Source of the DNA: Batillaria attramentaria
Lineage: Eukaryota; Mollusca; Gastropoda; Batillariidae
Direction: 5' to 3'
DNA: 64,000 nt
NCBI GenBank assembly: GCA_018292915.2
Contig: JACVVK020000018.1
Span: 2,190,001-2,254,000, forward strand
The position numbers and the translations under genes were made by a program. How positions within the stretch are numbered: the first letter of the stretch is position 1; each line of letters begins with the position of its first letter. Shown here piece after piece: positions 47,680 to 58,512 of this stretch. Under the pieces are notes generated by a model that ran no database searches, was not told the DNA's origin, and saw only the letters and a list, made by a program, of their open reading frames with translations.

Positions 47680-47965
47680 CCTCTCCTGAAGGTCAACATC
47701 ACAAGGTCACGAAGAAAAGTCCGAAAATTCTCATTTGTCTGAGCAGCAATAACCAGGCAACTCAAATCTGGCAGATTTATAGCTGGCACAAAGGGCTATA
47801 TTTGGGTGACCGTGACCTCAGAGGTCAAGGTCACATGGAATGGCAAAGTATTTCAGTCGGAATTGGTTGTTTTGGCAGAGCCTTTCAGTTTGCCTTCTTG
47901 CTCATTAGTTGTTGTTAACAATATCCGTTTAGGTGACCTTTAGTAAAGGTCAAGGTCACACACAA
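47680..47965. repeat. Cluster of AGGTCAAGGTCAC motifs
   Basis: The hexamer AGGTCA and its complement recur: GAAGGTCAACATCACAAGGTCAC near 47692 (given here only as key parts), GTGACCTCAGAGGTCAAGGT near 47811, and GTGACCTTTAGTAAAGGTCA near 47934. TCAAGGTCA matches the extended half-site bound by monomeric nuclear receptors such as ERR and NR5A. Whether this is a degenerate repeat family or a functional cluster is not known. Confidence 0.45.
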
Positions 47966-48810
47966 GTTATAAAGCAATTGCCGTTCCAGTGTCTATTCTT
48001 TTTTTCTGTTTGCTGCACAACAGAATTGCTAAAAAAAGAAAGAAAAAAAAGACGGTTACCATCTTCTGGATAATTCCACTCTTTCTTCAGTCGCAGACTG
48101 ACTACACCCGACCCCCTCCGCCAGCCCCTTCCAACGGTTCCCAGCCCCTTCAAGTCTGAGAGAGAGAAAGCAGTTAGACGACCCCTGTTTCCAGATGATG
48201 ATGATGATGATGACAGAGAATAAACCGTAATCAGGCAGACGAGGAAAACGAAATGGTAACTGGGTTAATTATTTTTTATGTTGTTGGATCCGACATCTTT
48301 TATCTGCCTTATCTCCCTTTCTGGCAGGACTACGGCTGTAGTGAAGGTGCAGCTGATAAAACAGGTGGTTCATCCTGTCATTGTGACTTGGGGGGTGGGG
48401 TGGGGGCGGGGGCGAGGGGGTGGCAGAATGAATTCTCATGACTTGCGTGCGGTGTGGCAAGTTGCTGTGTAAGTTTGTACGATGAGGTGCTGATGGAAAA
48501 CTGATTCTGTTTTAAAAAAATCAGCATACTAGTCGGCAACGGAGAAACCAACATACGGAGCAACTAAGCAGACACACGGAAAGTTTGATTAAACTGTATG
48601 ATGTTCACACACACACACACACTGACACACACACACACACACACACACGCACGACACGACACGCACTCCCGTTGTGTGACGGCGTTGAAAAACAATTCAG
48701 TTGTCACTGTGTAAAGTCCTACATCAGTCAGTGACAATCCAGAAAATATAACTATGTTTTTCTGCGGCAGCATAACAAGGTCACCACACCAAAAAAAAAA
48801 AAAAAAAAGC

Positions 48811-48843
<33 letters not shown>

Positions 48844-50260
48844 AGGGGGGGGGGTAGGATTCCATTTCTGTTTCTCAAGCCAGTTCCCAGACGTATGGCT
48901 TACTACTAAGACCTACAGTCTACACTGACGTGTGTGTGGGAGACTAAGGGAGAGAACTATACATGCTGATGGTTCCCAGTCTACAGACGACAGTACAGAC
49001 AAGCCCACCACCCACCACTGCCCGTGGACATCGTGCACCACTGAGGGTCCGTGAGTTGCCTTCAAGCTTTACTGCGTCTCCTTGCTCAACGCACCGGGTG
49101 GCCCACCGATAGCTGAAAACGACCCGCCAGTCAAGGACCGAACGCAAAATGAGTTTGTGTTTTTCTTGTTACATCAGTTGCAGGAACAGTCACTACGGCT
49201 TTTTTTGGTTCCCCTGAAAGTCCTGCGCGGCTTTAAGCCCTAAAAACTCACTCATTCACTCGAAAGTCCTACAGCAGTGACTGACGCTGAGTAATGCTAA
49301 AAGGGTACGTTACTGACAGGTAGCATGTTTTGGACGGTGATTGTGACACTGGACAATACTGTCAGTCACGTCCTACCCATGACGCGCGGCTCTCCGACGT
49401 TAAATCTGGCCAGAGGGCGCATGGTTCTTATACTACAAACTCTATAGGCTGAATCAGATGAATCGGACTACTGAGTTGGCGCAGAGTTACGGGTACAGCT
49501 TTGGGGTAGCGGTCATGACCTAGAGAAGACCGTAGCCGGATTCGTCATGGCGACCGGGCTGCAGATCTGTCGCAACCAGTCAAATCGACCACAGAAGAAG
49601 AACTGAGGAGACAGTGTACTCATGGAGTATGTTTCTACACACTGCAGTATAGCGGCTACATGTGTTACACCATGGCGGAGCCGGCGAACTGATTCGTCAC
49701 GTGACCTTCCATGCAGCCCGGCAAAGACTTAACAGCCCAAGCCCGACCAATCCCTGCCCGGTTATATGATAAGACTAAAAGGAAACAGCCACTGCACACC
49801 AGTAGCAGCCACATCAAGCCACTATTACACAAAGTATGGGGCTTCCCACTATTCACGAAACCGCTGCAGATTCAGTTGTATAACAGTGGCTTGAAGTGGC
49901 TCATTGTAATATGAAGATTTCAAGCAAAAACGCGATTCAGTTTTTCACGGTGAACACTGTCACTACGAATAAATTCCAACAGTTCGGGTCGGAGTTGACT
50001 GATGACACACAGCGAAGAACTCAGTCTTGCTGGACCCTTCGCCAAGACCCGATCTTTGTTGCTGTTGTTTGTTTGTCTGTTTGGTCTTCATTCATCCACG
50101 TCAGTTTGAGTTAAGTGTTTCAGCTCAGTGCCAGTCACAACATTGCCATGTGATTCACGGATTGCCGGCTTTTGCACGTGAGAGTGATTTTAGCTTTCAA
50201 TACCAACCGGAACTTCAACCGAGTTGGAACGCTTACAACGTGAGGGAGGGTGACAGTCAC
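47966..50260. other. Unassigned intergenic DNA with microsatellites
   Basis: No gene. CA arrays at about 48608-48658 and 48814-48841, a G run near 48844, and an A run near 48791-48808. Confidence 0.35.
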
Positions 50261-50540
50261 CAGGGCCCGTATGTAATAGCTTTTAGCCCCGGGTTAGAGT
50301 CTAACCTCGAACTAAACTAGCTCTAGGGTTGAATTTTCTGTTTATTGTTTAATCAGGCCGGGAAGCGGGCCTATTCCAGGAGGGTGTCTAAGCCGTTATA
50401 GAAGGATTTTTCCATCCTTTCTTTGTTTCCTTTATTAATTTAATTTTGCTTTTGGGTTTCTTTTCAAGTTATCCTAGTCTGGGCTAGGCCCGTAGCCGGC
50501 TGTGGGTTAAATTAACCTCGACTTTTATATACGGGCCCTG
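50261..50540. mobile_element. MITE-like element, 280 bp
   Basis: The ends CAGGGCCCGTATGTAATAG (50261) and CTTTTATATACGGGCCCTG (ending 50540) are inverted copies over about 19 bp with two mismatches. Weaker complementarity continues inward (GGTTAGAGTCTAACCTCGA against CGAGGTTAATTTAACC). AT-rich centre, no coding capacity. No clear target duplication. Confidence 0.7.
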
Positions 50541-51300
50541 CCGGCACCCGATGTACAACCCTCATCCTTTTCCAGTCTTCCATGTTCCGGCTGGGCAGTG
50601 AAATGTGCGCACTGACGATAACTCTGAGACAATCGTGGCCTCCGCTGTGAAATAAACTGGTGAACTCACATGCAGCCAGACAATGCTGAATGGAAATACA
50701 GGCTGAGGTGGCTGTCAGGAAAGGGTCTCCGCATCACTTCGAGCCTCGACTGGATAGTCACAGTCCATGTGTAGCAGACAGCGCGCAACGCTCATTACTG
50801 TACAGGACTCGCCTGACAAATGCAGCAAATCTATCGGCCCATCCTACACCCCAAGCCTTCCCCTCCCCACCCCTCCTGCACCGCCCCCCCCCCCCCCTCT
50901 CTCTCTCTCTCTTTTCTCTCGCTCATGTGCCCCGTCCGTGTGCTACATATGTTTGGAAGTTAATTAGGCAAAAATACTCTTATCTCGCGCCGCCTGGCGG
51001 TCCGAGCCATACTCTCGTCTATCGTCTCGCTTCTTTCAGAGGCGACTGCGAACTAGCGAGATAAGGCGACAGTACGCGGTAATTAATTTGCTCTCTACCC
51101 GGCAACCAAACCACGGTACTCACTCCTCGCGCAGTCTCGGGCTGGCCACCTCGCTAAACTTGCTGCGCACTGTGATGGTTGGCTGTAACAAAACAAAACA
51201 AAACAAAAAAAAAAAAACCACTGAAACAAGAATATATGCTGGGAAAAGCGAACTGTGTGCCGTTCACTGTGGGAGGTATTAATATGAGGTTGACCAAAGC
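50541..51300. other. Unassigned intergenic DNA
   Basis: No gene; a C-run and TC array at about 50881-50925 and an A-rich run near 51186-51216. Confidence 0.35.
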
Positions 51301-51327
51301 AAATGGAGAGAATGCATGGAATGTACA

Positions 51328-51329
<2 letters not shown>

Positions 51330-51385
<56 letters not shown>

Positions 51386-51442
51386 TGTGTGTGTGTGTGT
51401 GCCGGGGAGTGTATGTGTGTGTGTGTGTGTGTGTGGTGTGTG
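51330..51442. repeat. (CA)n to (GT)n inverted microsatellite
   Basis: A CA array passes directly into a GT array at about 51383, forming a potential long hairpin. Confidence 0.95.
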
Positions 51443-51452
51443 TGTGCCGGGG

Positions 51453-51605
51453 CAGGGGCGTAGGAACCACGGGGGCCCTGGGGGCCCAGGCCCCCGTTCG
51501 ATTTTTGGAAGGGGGGCCCGGATATCTTTGGGCCCCTCTTGCTTTTGATAAGAGGAGAGGGGGTCCCCCCTGCTCTGCTGTCGCAGGACACAATCCTCGG
51601 CAGTC

Positions 51606-51664
<59 letters not shown>

Positions 51665-51751
51665 CTCCCCCCCCACCCCCCTTCACCCCGGCCGTATGGC
51701 TCACCCGACTTAGTGGGCCCCCCTTCCTCTCAGCATCTTCCTACGCGCCTG
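51453..51751. mobile_element. hAT-like non-autonomous element, 299 bp
   Basis: Left end CAGGGGCGTAGGAACC, right end CTTCCTACGCGCCTG: imperfect inverted repeats of the CAGGGGCG type common in hAT transposons. GCCGGGG flanks both sides (51446-51452 and 51752-51758). A long (AC)n array (51606-51660) has grown inside. GC-rich GGGCCC palindromes lie near the left end. Confidence 0.65.
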
Positions 51752-51830
51752 GCCGGGGAGTGTGTGTGCCGGGGAGTGTGTGTGCCGGGGAGTGTGTGTG
51801 CCGGGGAGTGTGTGTGTGTGTGTGTGTGAA
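51752..51830. repeat. Tandem GTGTGTGCCGGGGA repeat
   Basis: Four units of about 18 bp (GCCGGGGAGTGTGTGT). The upstream side of the hAT-like element has the same motif, so the element split this array. Confidence 0.85.
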
Positions 51831-51879
51831 GTTGATAAGGAGTGAGTTCACCTTTCCGATTACACTGACCGATCAGATC

Positions 51880-51938
51880 AGATATCACACACACACACAC
51901 TCACACACACTCACACACACACACTCACACACACACCG

Positions 51939-51971
<33 letters not shown>
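51880..51971. repeat. (AC)n microsatellite with TC interruptions
   Basis: CACACACTCACAC-type array. Confidence 0.95.
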
Positions 51972-51972
<1 letters not shown>

Positions 51973-52576
51973 GCATCAACACTCAGCCCAGCAAGCGAGC
52001 GCGGGCGAGAGAGAAATGGGGTGTGTGTGTGTGTGGCCGGGGGGGGGGGGGGGTAGTCAGGTCGGGGGTCGGGGGGGATAAAATTATGAAGAGGGCAAAG
52101 TATGGTCGTTGGCCTTTTTTTTTTGTTTTTGTTTTGTTTTTGGTCTCTCTCATACGCCGCAGTTTGGGGATGGCAACAGTTTTTGTTTCTTTAGACCTCC
52201 CTCAAAAAGACAGGCATGCCAGCGTGAAAACTCATCAAGCAGACGACAGCATAATGAATGTGCACACAGAACCTCCTTCAACGGGAGATCGTAAAGAATG
52301 GAGATTACGTGTCGGAGACACAAGAGCTTTCTCGGGGAGACAACCGACGCCGATTAGAAGAAGTGACGTTTTCATGACGAGTTGAGCTTAGTGTGGACAG
52401 TCAGCACGGGAAACGAGCACCCACCTGGCAACAGGTGTGGAGATATTCCTGGTTTGAGGCGAGTATTTTGTGTGTCATTAACACTACGGCAAGTTTGGCT
52501 TGCCCGGCCGCGGTGAACACACAGCTAGACAGTTGGTATATGGTGAAAGTTAGGCCAGGTCTTCCATGTGTAGAAA

Positions 52577-52650
52577 TCAGAAATTCAATTCAATTCAATT
52601 CAGTTCAATATAACTTTATTGTCTGTCGATGGCAGAAAAGTTTCTTCTGG

Positions 52651-52731
<81 letters not shown>

Positions 52732-53060
52732 TAATTTATCTAGACATATAAATCCATACATATTAAACACAGATCCTAAAGTAATGTGTGATGTCCAAGT
52801 CTAATACTATGCAACTAAACTAAGAAATCTAAACTAAAAGATGGCAAGGGCATAGCGGACATGACACAGCTGAGTAGTAAGCCCAGTTTTGAAAATCTCA
52901 ACAAATAAAATCTATACATACTGGGGACGGGCAGTAAACACAGTCATGAGTTTATTGTGTCTATTCCAGCGTTACGAAACCTGCATTCAGATAAACCTTG
53001 TAATGGACACTGAGAGGCTAACAGATATATAAATTCACTGTATATAAAGAGTCTCTGGTG
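52577..53060 (-). mobile_element. Candidate non-LTR retroelement 3' remnant
   Basis: Read on the minus strand, an AATAAAGTTATATTGAA segment ends in a (TGAAT)n-like tail (plus-strand AATTCAATTCAATTC at about 52577-52610). This is a common LINE/SINE 3' end. A long (CA)n array (52652-52730) interrupts it. No coding part is visible and the far boundary is a guess. Confidence 0.4.
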
Positions 53061-54760
53061 AGTCTCGGGGATCCGAGTGAGCGTTTTTTTTTTTACAGAT
53101 TTTTTTTCCAACCCGAAGGGATTATATATATCATGACTATATGCATAATAATATTTTTATATGTATAAATTAATGCATTAAAGTCTATGAAAATTCTTCA
53201 TACAGACGACAGTTTTTGGAGCAAGCCCGCCTAGCGCGTAAAACCCAGCACATGAAAAAGAAAAACATACAGAATCATCAACATGTAAACGAGAGTCAGT
53301 GTCGGCTTTTACACAATCATCTACGCCTTCAGCAACGCACGATCCTTTCAGTATCAACTATTTCATTCGATAGCCACAAACACCACCAAAAGACCAACAC
53401 AAACAATAACAACAACAACAACAAAGACACCAAAAATTCCAGCAACGAAACAACAACAAAAACTCAACAAGAACAACAACAAAATCCCAAACAACAATAA
53501 CAACAAAACACCCCCAAAACAACAGCAAAACAAACAACCAAAACCCACCAACGACAAACAACAACAACAACAAAAGAAAACCCCAAAGCAAGAAGAAGAA
53601 AAACGGGAAACAAAATCTAAACACTTCTTGTACGTTCAATACTGAATCACCACATTCACTGAGTTCACGACTTATGGTTATAATTCATGAACGTAGTAAC
53701 GCTGCCGCTCGACATGAAGAAGGCATATGGACGTCCACAGAGTTGTTCCTCATCTTCAGTCACGATCAGCCGGCTACAGACAATCCTGTCCTACGTCCTT
53801 CATAGCTTACAGCTGGAAACTGCTATCCAAGATCCGTGTCCTTGTCTTCACAGCTACGGTCTTACGAAAGATTCAGACGAAATCACTGAGGTGAGAAGCA
53901 GATGACATCTGAACACAGCCTGCAGCGGTTCCCGGCTGACTCGAGTGCTTGTCCCCTGCTTGCCTGATCATGATGACGTCTTCGTGCAGGTGGAACCGCG
54001 CCATCTCGGGCCTCAGCTCCACGAATTCAGCCAGACCGCCTTGGGCTGTGACATCATTGTACTTTTCCCTTAGGTCCCATTGAGTTCTGTGTCACTCCGT
54101 TACTGTAAAATGTAGAGGACACCTTGAGGGCGTGTAGTACAGTACACGGCAACACAAGCCACAAACACTCGCCAGCCAAGGACACCTGGAAACAACACCA
54201 ACAACACGACTACACGAATGACGAGTTAAAATTAACCATTTCAAGCTATAAACTACTGGTTGAAATGTGAATGGATGTGCTCTTACAGCCCTTTTTATCC
54301 GGCGAGTGAAAGATTACGATGAAGGGATCGTACTGACACGTTTGTCACAGTGTTTGTGTTCCATGCTGGCGTCACTGCTATGTTCAAAACCGATTCTTCA
54401 CCTGTCCTGCCTCGTGTCATGCAGCACGCTCTCTGCACACAGAACGAGGAAGCCGCGCACCCTAGCGGCCAGCGTAGAAGTGCGTGGTGGCCAGGGCCGG
54501 TAAACTTGAAGAACTGTCCAGACGCATCGTCCCAACAGGGCGTGAACACAACATGGCGCATGTCGGGTGGTGGTAATCCTGTGGAGAGTGCAGTGATACA
54601 GGACAAGTTACCACATCAACTTGCCACCGTCTCCTGGTGCAACTCGCACTCAAGGTGTCACAGCAATTCACTTCTTCCGGGATACCATCAGCCATCCATT
54701 TATTACATTGGGCCGGGATGAATACCACAGCTGTGTGTCGACCAACAATTAAACAACACG
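53061..54760. other. Unassigned DNA with (AAC)n-rich stretch
   Basis: A low-complexity CAA/AAC-rich block lies at about 53400-53590. No gene is recognised elsewhere in the interval. Confidence 0.35.
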
Positions 54761-55390
54761 AAGAGAGAGAGAGAGAGAAGGAGAGAGAGACAGAGCCAGA
54801 GAGAGAGAGAGAGAGAGTATGGCGTGCGAAATAGGCCCAAACAGCGCAGGCAGATTTTGCTCAAGCACTCTAAGAATCGCCCAAGCACTTTTCGCGCCGA
54901 TTGGCTACTAATTTGCTCAAGCACTTTAGTGACCAATCAGAGGAAAGATTGCACAGGCAAAAACTGCTTGGGCGCTTTGACCGCGAGAGGAGGGGGGAGG
55001 GAGGAGAGCGCAGATTGTGCCCGGTATATGGGGAAGAAACGCAAATGATTGCACGGTGTTGGTCGGTTAGACACAGAGTCGATCACAGTTCCAGCCTTAG
55101 CAAAACTGAGAGAGGCTTATCCGCCGTCAGTTACCTGTAGTAACCTCTTGGCTTCTGATCAGTCTTCTCATGCTGAGTTTTTCAGGTTGTTCAGTGGAAA
55201 CAGATGAGTTGTTGTAACTGACTGTCATTGAAAATTGAAACGCCGGAATATCTCGGGCGTCATTTGTTTAGTCCCGCTATTCTCAAACGTCTAAAGATGC
55301 GGAAAGGTCTGAATGCGTCAGTCTGAACTTTTCAGTTTCCAAATATGACGACATCCGTCCGCTTCAGCGAATCAGTTCTGAATGCAGACC
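54761..55390. other. (GA)n run and CCAAT-containing unassigned DNA
   Basis: A GA array lies at about 54763-54817. Two inverted CCAAT boxes (GATTGGCT near 54899 and CCAATCAG near 54933) and a repeated CTCAAGCACT motif follow. It could be a promoter, but no gene is visible downstream on either strand. Confidence 0.25.
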
Positions 55391-55397
55391 GAACACC

Positions 55398-55448
<51 letters not shown>
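55398..55448. repeat. (AC)n microsatellite
   Basis: A pure AC array. Confidence 0.95.
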
Positions 55449-55451
<3 letters not shown>

Positions 55452-56940
55452 GCATAGACGTGTGTGTACCATGGCATGAATATGAAGGAGTACAAACTTG
55501 ACAAACACATAAACGAAAACAAAAACAAAAAACAACAAAAAAACAACCACTTGAAACCCAACCCCCTAAAAACAACAACAACAAAAAACGCATGGCGAGA
55601 CGTTCAAAGCCGGCCGGGAAACGAGTTTTGAACTCACTCCGTCAGTCCTCTCAAACTTTATTTACTTCACCACTTTTGTCTTCACTTACTCCGTCTCGTC
55701 AGTATGTCACAGTTACATCACCTGCCGGCCGGCAGTATCACAAGTGTGCATGTCGGTGTGTGCAGGGTTATCGCCTGCCTACACATTGTCAGTGCTGGGT
55801 TTGATGGGGAGGTGGTGGGGGGGGGGAGGGAAAACGGAGGGGGTCGGGAAAGATGATCACACGAATCTTACTGGCAGCAGCAACACAAGAGACTGGTGGG
55901 GGGGGGGGGGGGAGGGAGGGGGGAAGGAGGGAGGGGATAAGCTGGGGGACATGTGAGCCAATAGCGCTTTGTGTGTTTGTGATGCATGTCTTTAGTTTCT
56001 CCTATCCTAACTCCTTTTCTTTCCAGTTGAAGTACACAAGCTTAAAACTTCAAGTGAAATAAAAATTAAAAAAAAAACAACCCAGAAAAAACCGAGAGCA
56101 GGCGTGTAGAGTTACGAGGACATGCATATCAATGTAAACAGCGAGTGCCACGAGTATTTCAGGCGTCAGATTACACTTTCAAAGCAAACACCTTAAATGT
56201 AGAGGATATCACTTAATCCTGCCTAAAAAAAAAAACAAAAAAAAAACCCAACCGGTTGTGCCAGCCTCGGCCGGTCTCGCCTGGTGCTAACCATGCGGGA
56301 AGCAGCGGCTAGTCCTTGGTGGGCGGCACTTGGGCAGACTCAAGGTGTTGTATTCAGCTAGATAATGTACAACAACATTAACAACAACAACAACAAAATT
56401 GTAACTTTTAGCCGTTCATCCATTTGATGATTTCATAGACGATACACGCAATCAGAAGTTATAACCATGCAATTTTCGGCAGAGTTAAAAAAAAAATCAT
56501 TATTTTCATAATTGTTATTCAACACAATTTCGTATTACTAATGAAAATTCAGATTAAAGCCAGGTTGATATGAGTTAAGTGTCCAATCAGTATCCGGCAG
56601 TGGCCCGGAACCCTTCACCGTGTCTGAGTGTGAGGACACGGCCAGTGACACTAGACGATGATTGTTTCCGTTTTGCTTCATCGGTAATATCATATTCCCC
56701 CAGTGACCGCAGTAAGGACCCAAGCCGGCAGCCAGGCCACTCGGTGCTGAGGCGGGTCAGGTTGTATGTGGGACAACGCCAGCCTGCGATACTGAATTGC
56801 AATCAGATGATGAGAACTTCTGCAGATTTCATCTTCAGCTTGTTTTTACAACAAACAAAACTACAGACTTCATAAGCGTTAGGAAAAAACAGTGGATCTT
56901 TCAGCACATCATAATTCTTAGTCATAGTGTAGGGACTGGG
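55449..56940. other. Unassigned intergenic DNA
   Basis: G-rich runs at about 55816-55945 and A-rich runs near 56068 and 56226. No gene is recognised. Confidence 0.35.
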
Positions 56941-56950
56941 AGCTCAGTCT

Positions 56951-56970
56951 CTCTCTCTCTCTCACACACA

Positions 56971-57011
<41 letters not shown>

Positions 57012-57022
57012 ACACACACCGT

Positions 57023-57077
<55 letters not shown>

Positions 57078-57110
57078 ACACACACACACACACACACCGA
57101 CACACACACC

Positions 57111-57147
<37 letters not shown>
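56951..57147. repeat. (TC)n(AC)n compound microsatellite
   Basis: A roughly 200 bp AC array with TGACAC and CGACAC interruptions. Confidence 0.95.
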
Positions 57148-57963
57148 AGACCATAAGCTCGTGCAGCATGTCACAGTGTTTATCAGAGAGAAACAGAAGT
57201 GAGGAGTAGCACGTGGTGTAGTGTGTTGATACACTGATCCTGCCCCCCCCCTCCCCACCCCCATGACCTCCGCGTCCACCCCCCTACTGTACAGTGTAGC
57301 TAGCGCGGTCCTACATCACTCACACTCACGTTACGTGTTCAGTTCTCTCCCCTGTCCCGGGCAGACAAGTTCATGTAATGCTGAGTAGACAAAATGTAGA
57401 TGGCGCTGACTAAGACATTGCGAATTTCCCATCAATCACCCGTAACACTGGCTGTGTAGTTATGTAGCCGGACTTCTGGTTGAGAGGAAAACTAAGGCGT
57501 AGAGGATTATAATAAGCCTGAGACTAACTTGATAATCTTGATCAGTCTGTCTCATGGCCATGTACTGTTATTACTACGAGGCACTTCGGGCAGTATTTGT
57601 CACAACTGAGGTTGTTGTCGAATCATTTCAGAAGCACTGAAGCCTAAGTCTTATGGAAACCGCTATGACGGCAGCTGCCTGGTCGGTAACTGAGACTTGT
57701 ACGTATACTTCCTCAGTTTAGCTCTCAAAAGCAGTCTTTCATTTCAGTTCTGGAGCGGCATCATGGAACAGTCTTCCAGCCGATGTTAAACACGCATGCT
57801 CTGTCACAAATTTCAAACAGCTTTTCTTTAAATATCTTATGTCACAGGATATTTAATCTTCCCACAGTTTATTCTCGCCCATTCCTACATGTACATAAAT
57901 GGTATCTTCATCACGCTTTTTAAATGTTCCTTTCTTATTAGAGTGTAGTTTCATTTCCTATGG

Positions 57964-58133
57964 GGAGCCGGGGTGGTCGAAAGGTAGAGCGTTGGACTTC
58001 TAATGCTCGGGCTGTGAGTTCGATCCCGGCTGGGGCCAAATATTTGTCCTGGCTTTTTCATCGTTGCCCCGTCTTTGATATCACCCTATGTGGTGGAAAA
58101 GGACGTTAAACCCCCAAACCCCCACCCACCCAC
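57964..58133 (+). mobile_element. tRNA-derived SINE, family A, full length with TSD, plus strand
   Basis: The only plus-strand copy. The head GGAGCCGGGGTGGTCGAAAG holds an A box and GAGTTCGATCCCGGC a B box. The segment around GGACTTCTAATGC recalls the tRNA-Arg(UCU) anticodon arm. The body runs through GGCCAAATATTTG, GATATCACCCTATGTGGTGG and AAAAGGACGTTAAAC to the tail (CCCA)n. The 13 bp duplication TCATTTCCTATGG flanks it at 57951-57963 and 58134-58146. Confidence 0.93.
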
Positions 58134-58182
58134 TCATTTCCTATGGTTTTATTGCTATTTTGCTTTTCTCCTGTTGTATTAC

Positions 58183-58184
<2 letters not shown>

Positions 58185-58221
<37 letters not shown>
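58185..58221. repeat. (GT)n microsatellite
   Basis: A GT array within the 3' UTR of the LINE fragment. Confidence 0.95.
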
Positions 58222-58222
<1 letters not shown>

Positions 58223-58396
58223 TTTTCTGTTTAGATAGATACTACTAGAAATAGCAACGGCAGGTATGAAAATGGACTGTTTCATGTTAACTACCTCTAC
58301 CGTTAAAGAATAAAGTTTTCTTGATTCTTGATTCTCAAAAAAAAAAAAAAAAAAAAAATCTGTGCCAGCGTAGCCAAACCGGCTTCAGTGTCTTCG

Positions 58397-58512
58397 GTGT
58401 GTATGTCAGTATGTATGTCAGTATGTATGTATGTATGTATGTATGTCAGTATGTATGTATGTATGTCAGTATGTATGTATGTATGTCAGTATGTATGTAT
58501 GTATGTATGTAT
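58397..58512. repeat. (GTAT)n microsatellite with CAG interruptions
   Basis: TATG tetranucleotides punctuated by regularly placed CAGTATG units. Confidence 0.95.

Larger units (their letters stand above)
57735..58350 (+). mobile_element. 3' end of a non-LTR retrotransposon, interrupted by a SINE
   Basis: The plus strand encodes the terminal motif ASWNSLPADVKHACSV followed by FKQLFFKYLM and a stop at about 57855, as at the end of CR1/Jockey-type reverse transcriptases. The 3' UTR ends with AATAAAGTTTTCTTGATTC, TTGATTCTC and a poly-A run at about 58338. A family A SINE is inserted at 57964-58133. Confidence 0.75.

Noticed and set aside
51279..52056. Long frames rich in Thr-His or Val-Cys
   Set aside because: They are produced by CA/GT arrays in several frames at once.
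53216..53639. Asn/Gln/Thr-rich and complementary Phe/Val-rich frames
   Set aside because: They arise from the CAA/AAC low-complexity block.
57964..58040. Possible tRNA gene with A and B boxes
   Set aside because: The same sequence recurs about ten times attached to one SINE body, and the acceptor stem does not pair properly.
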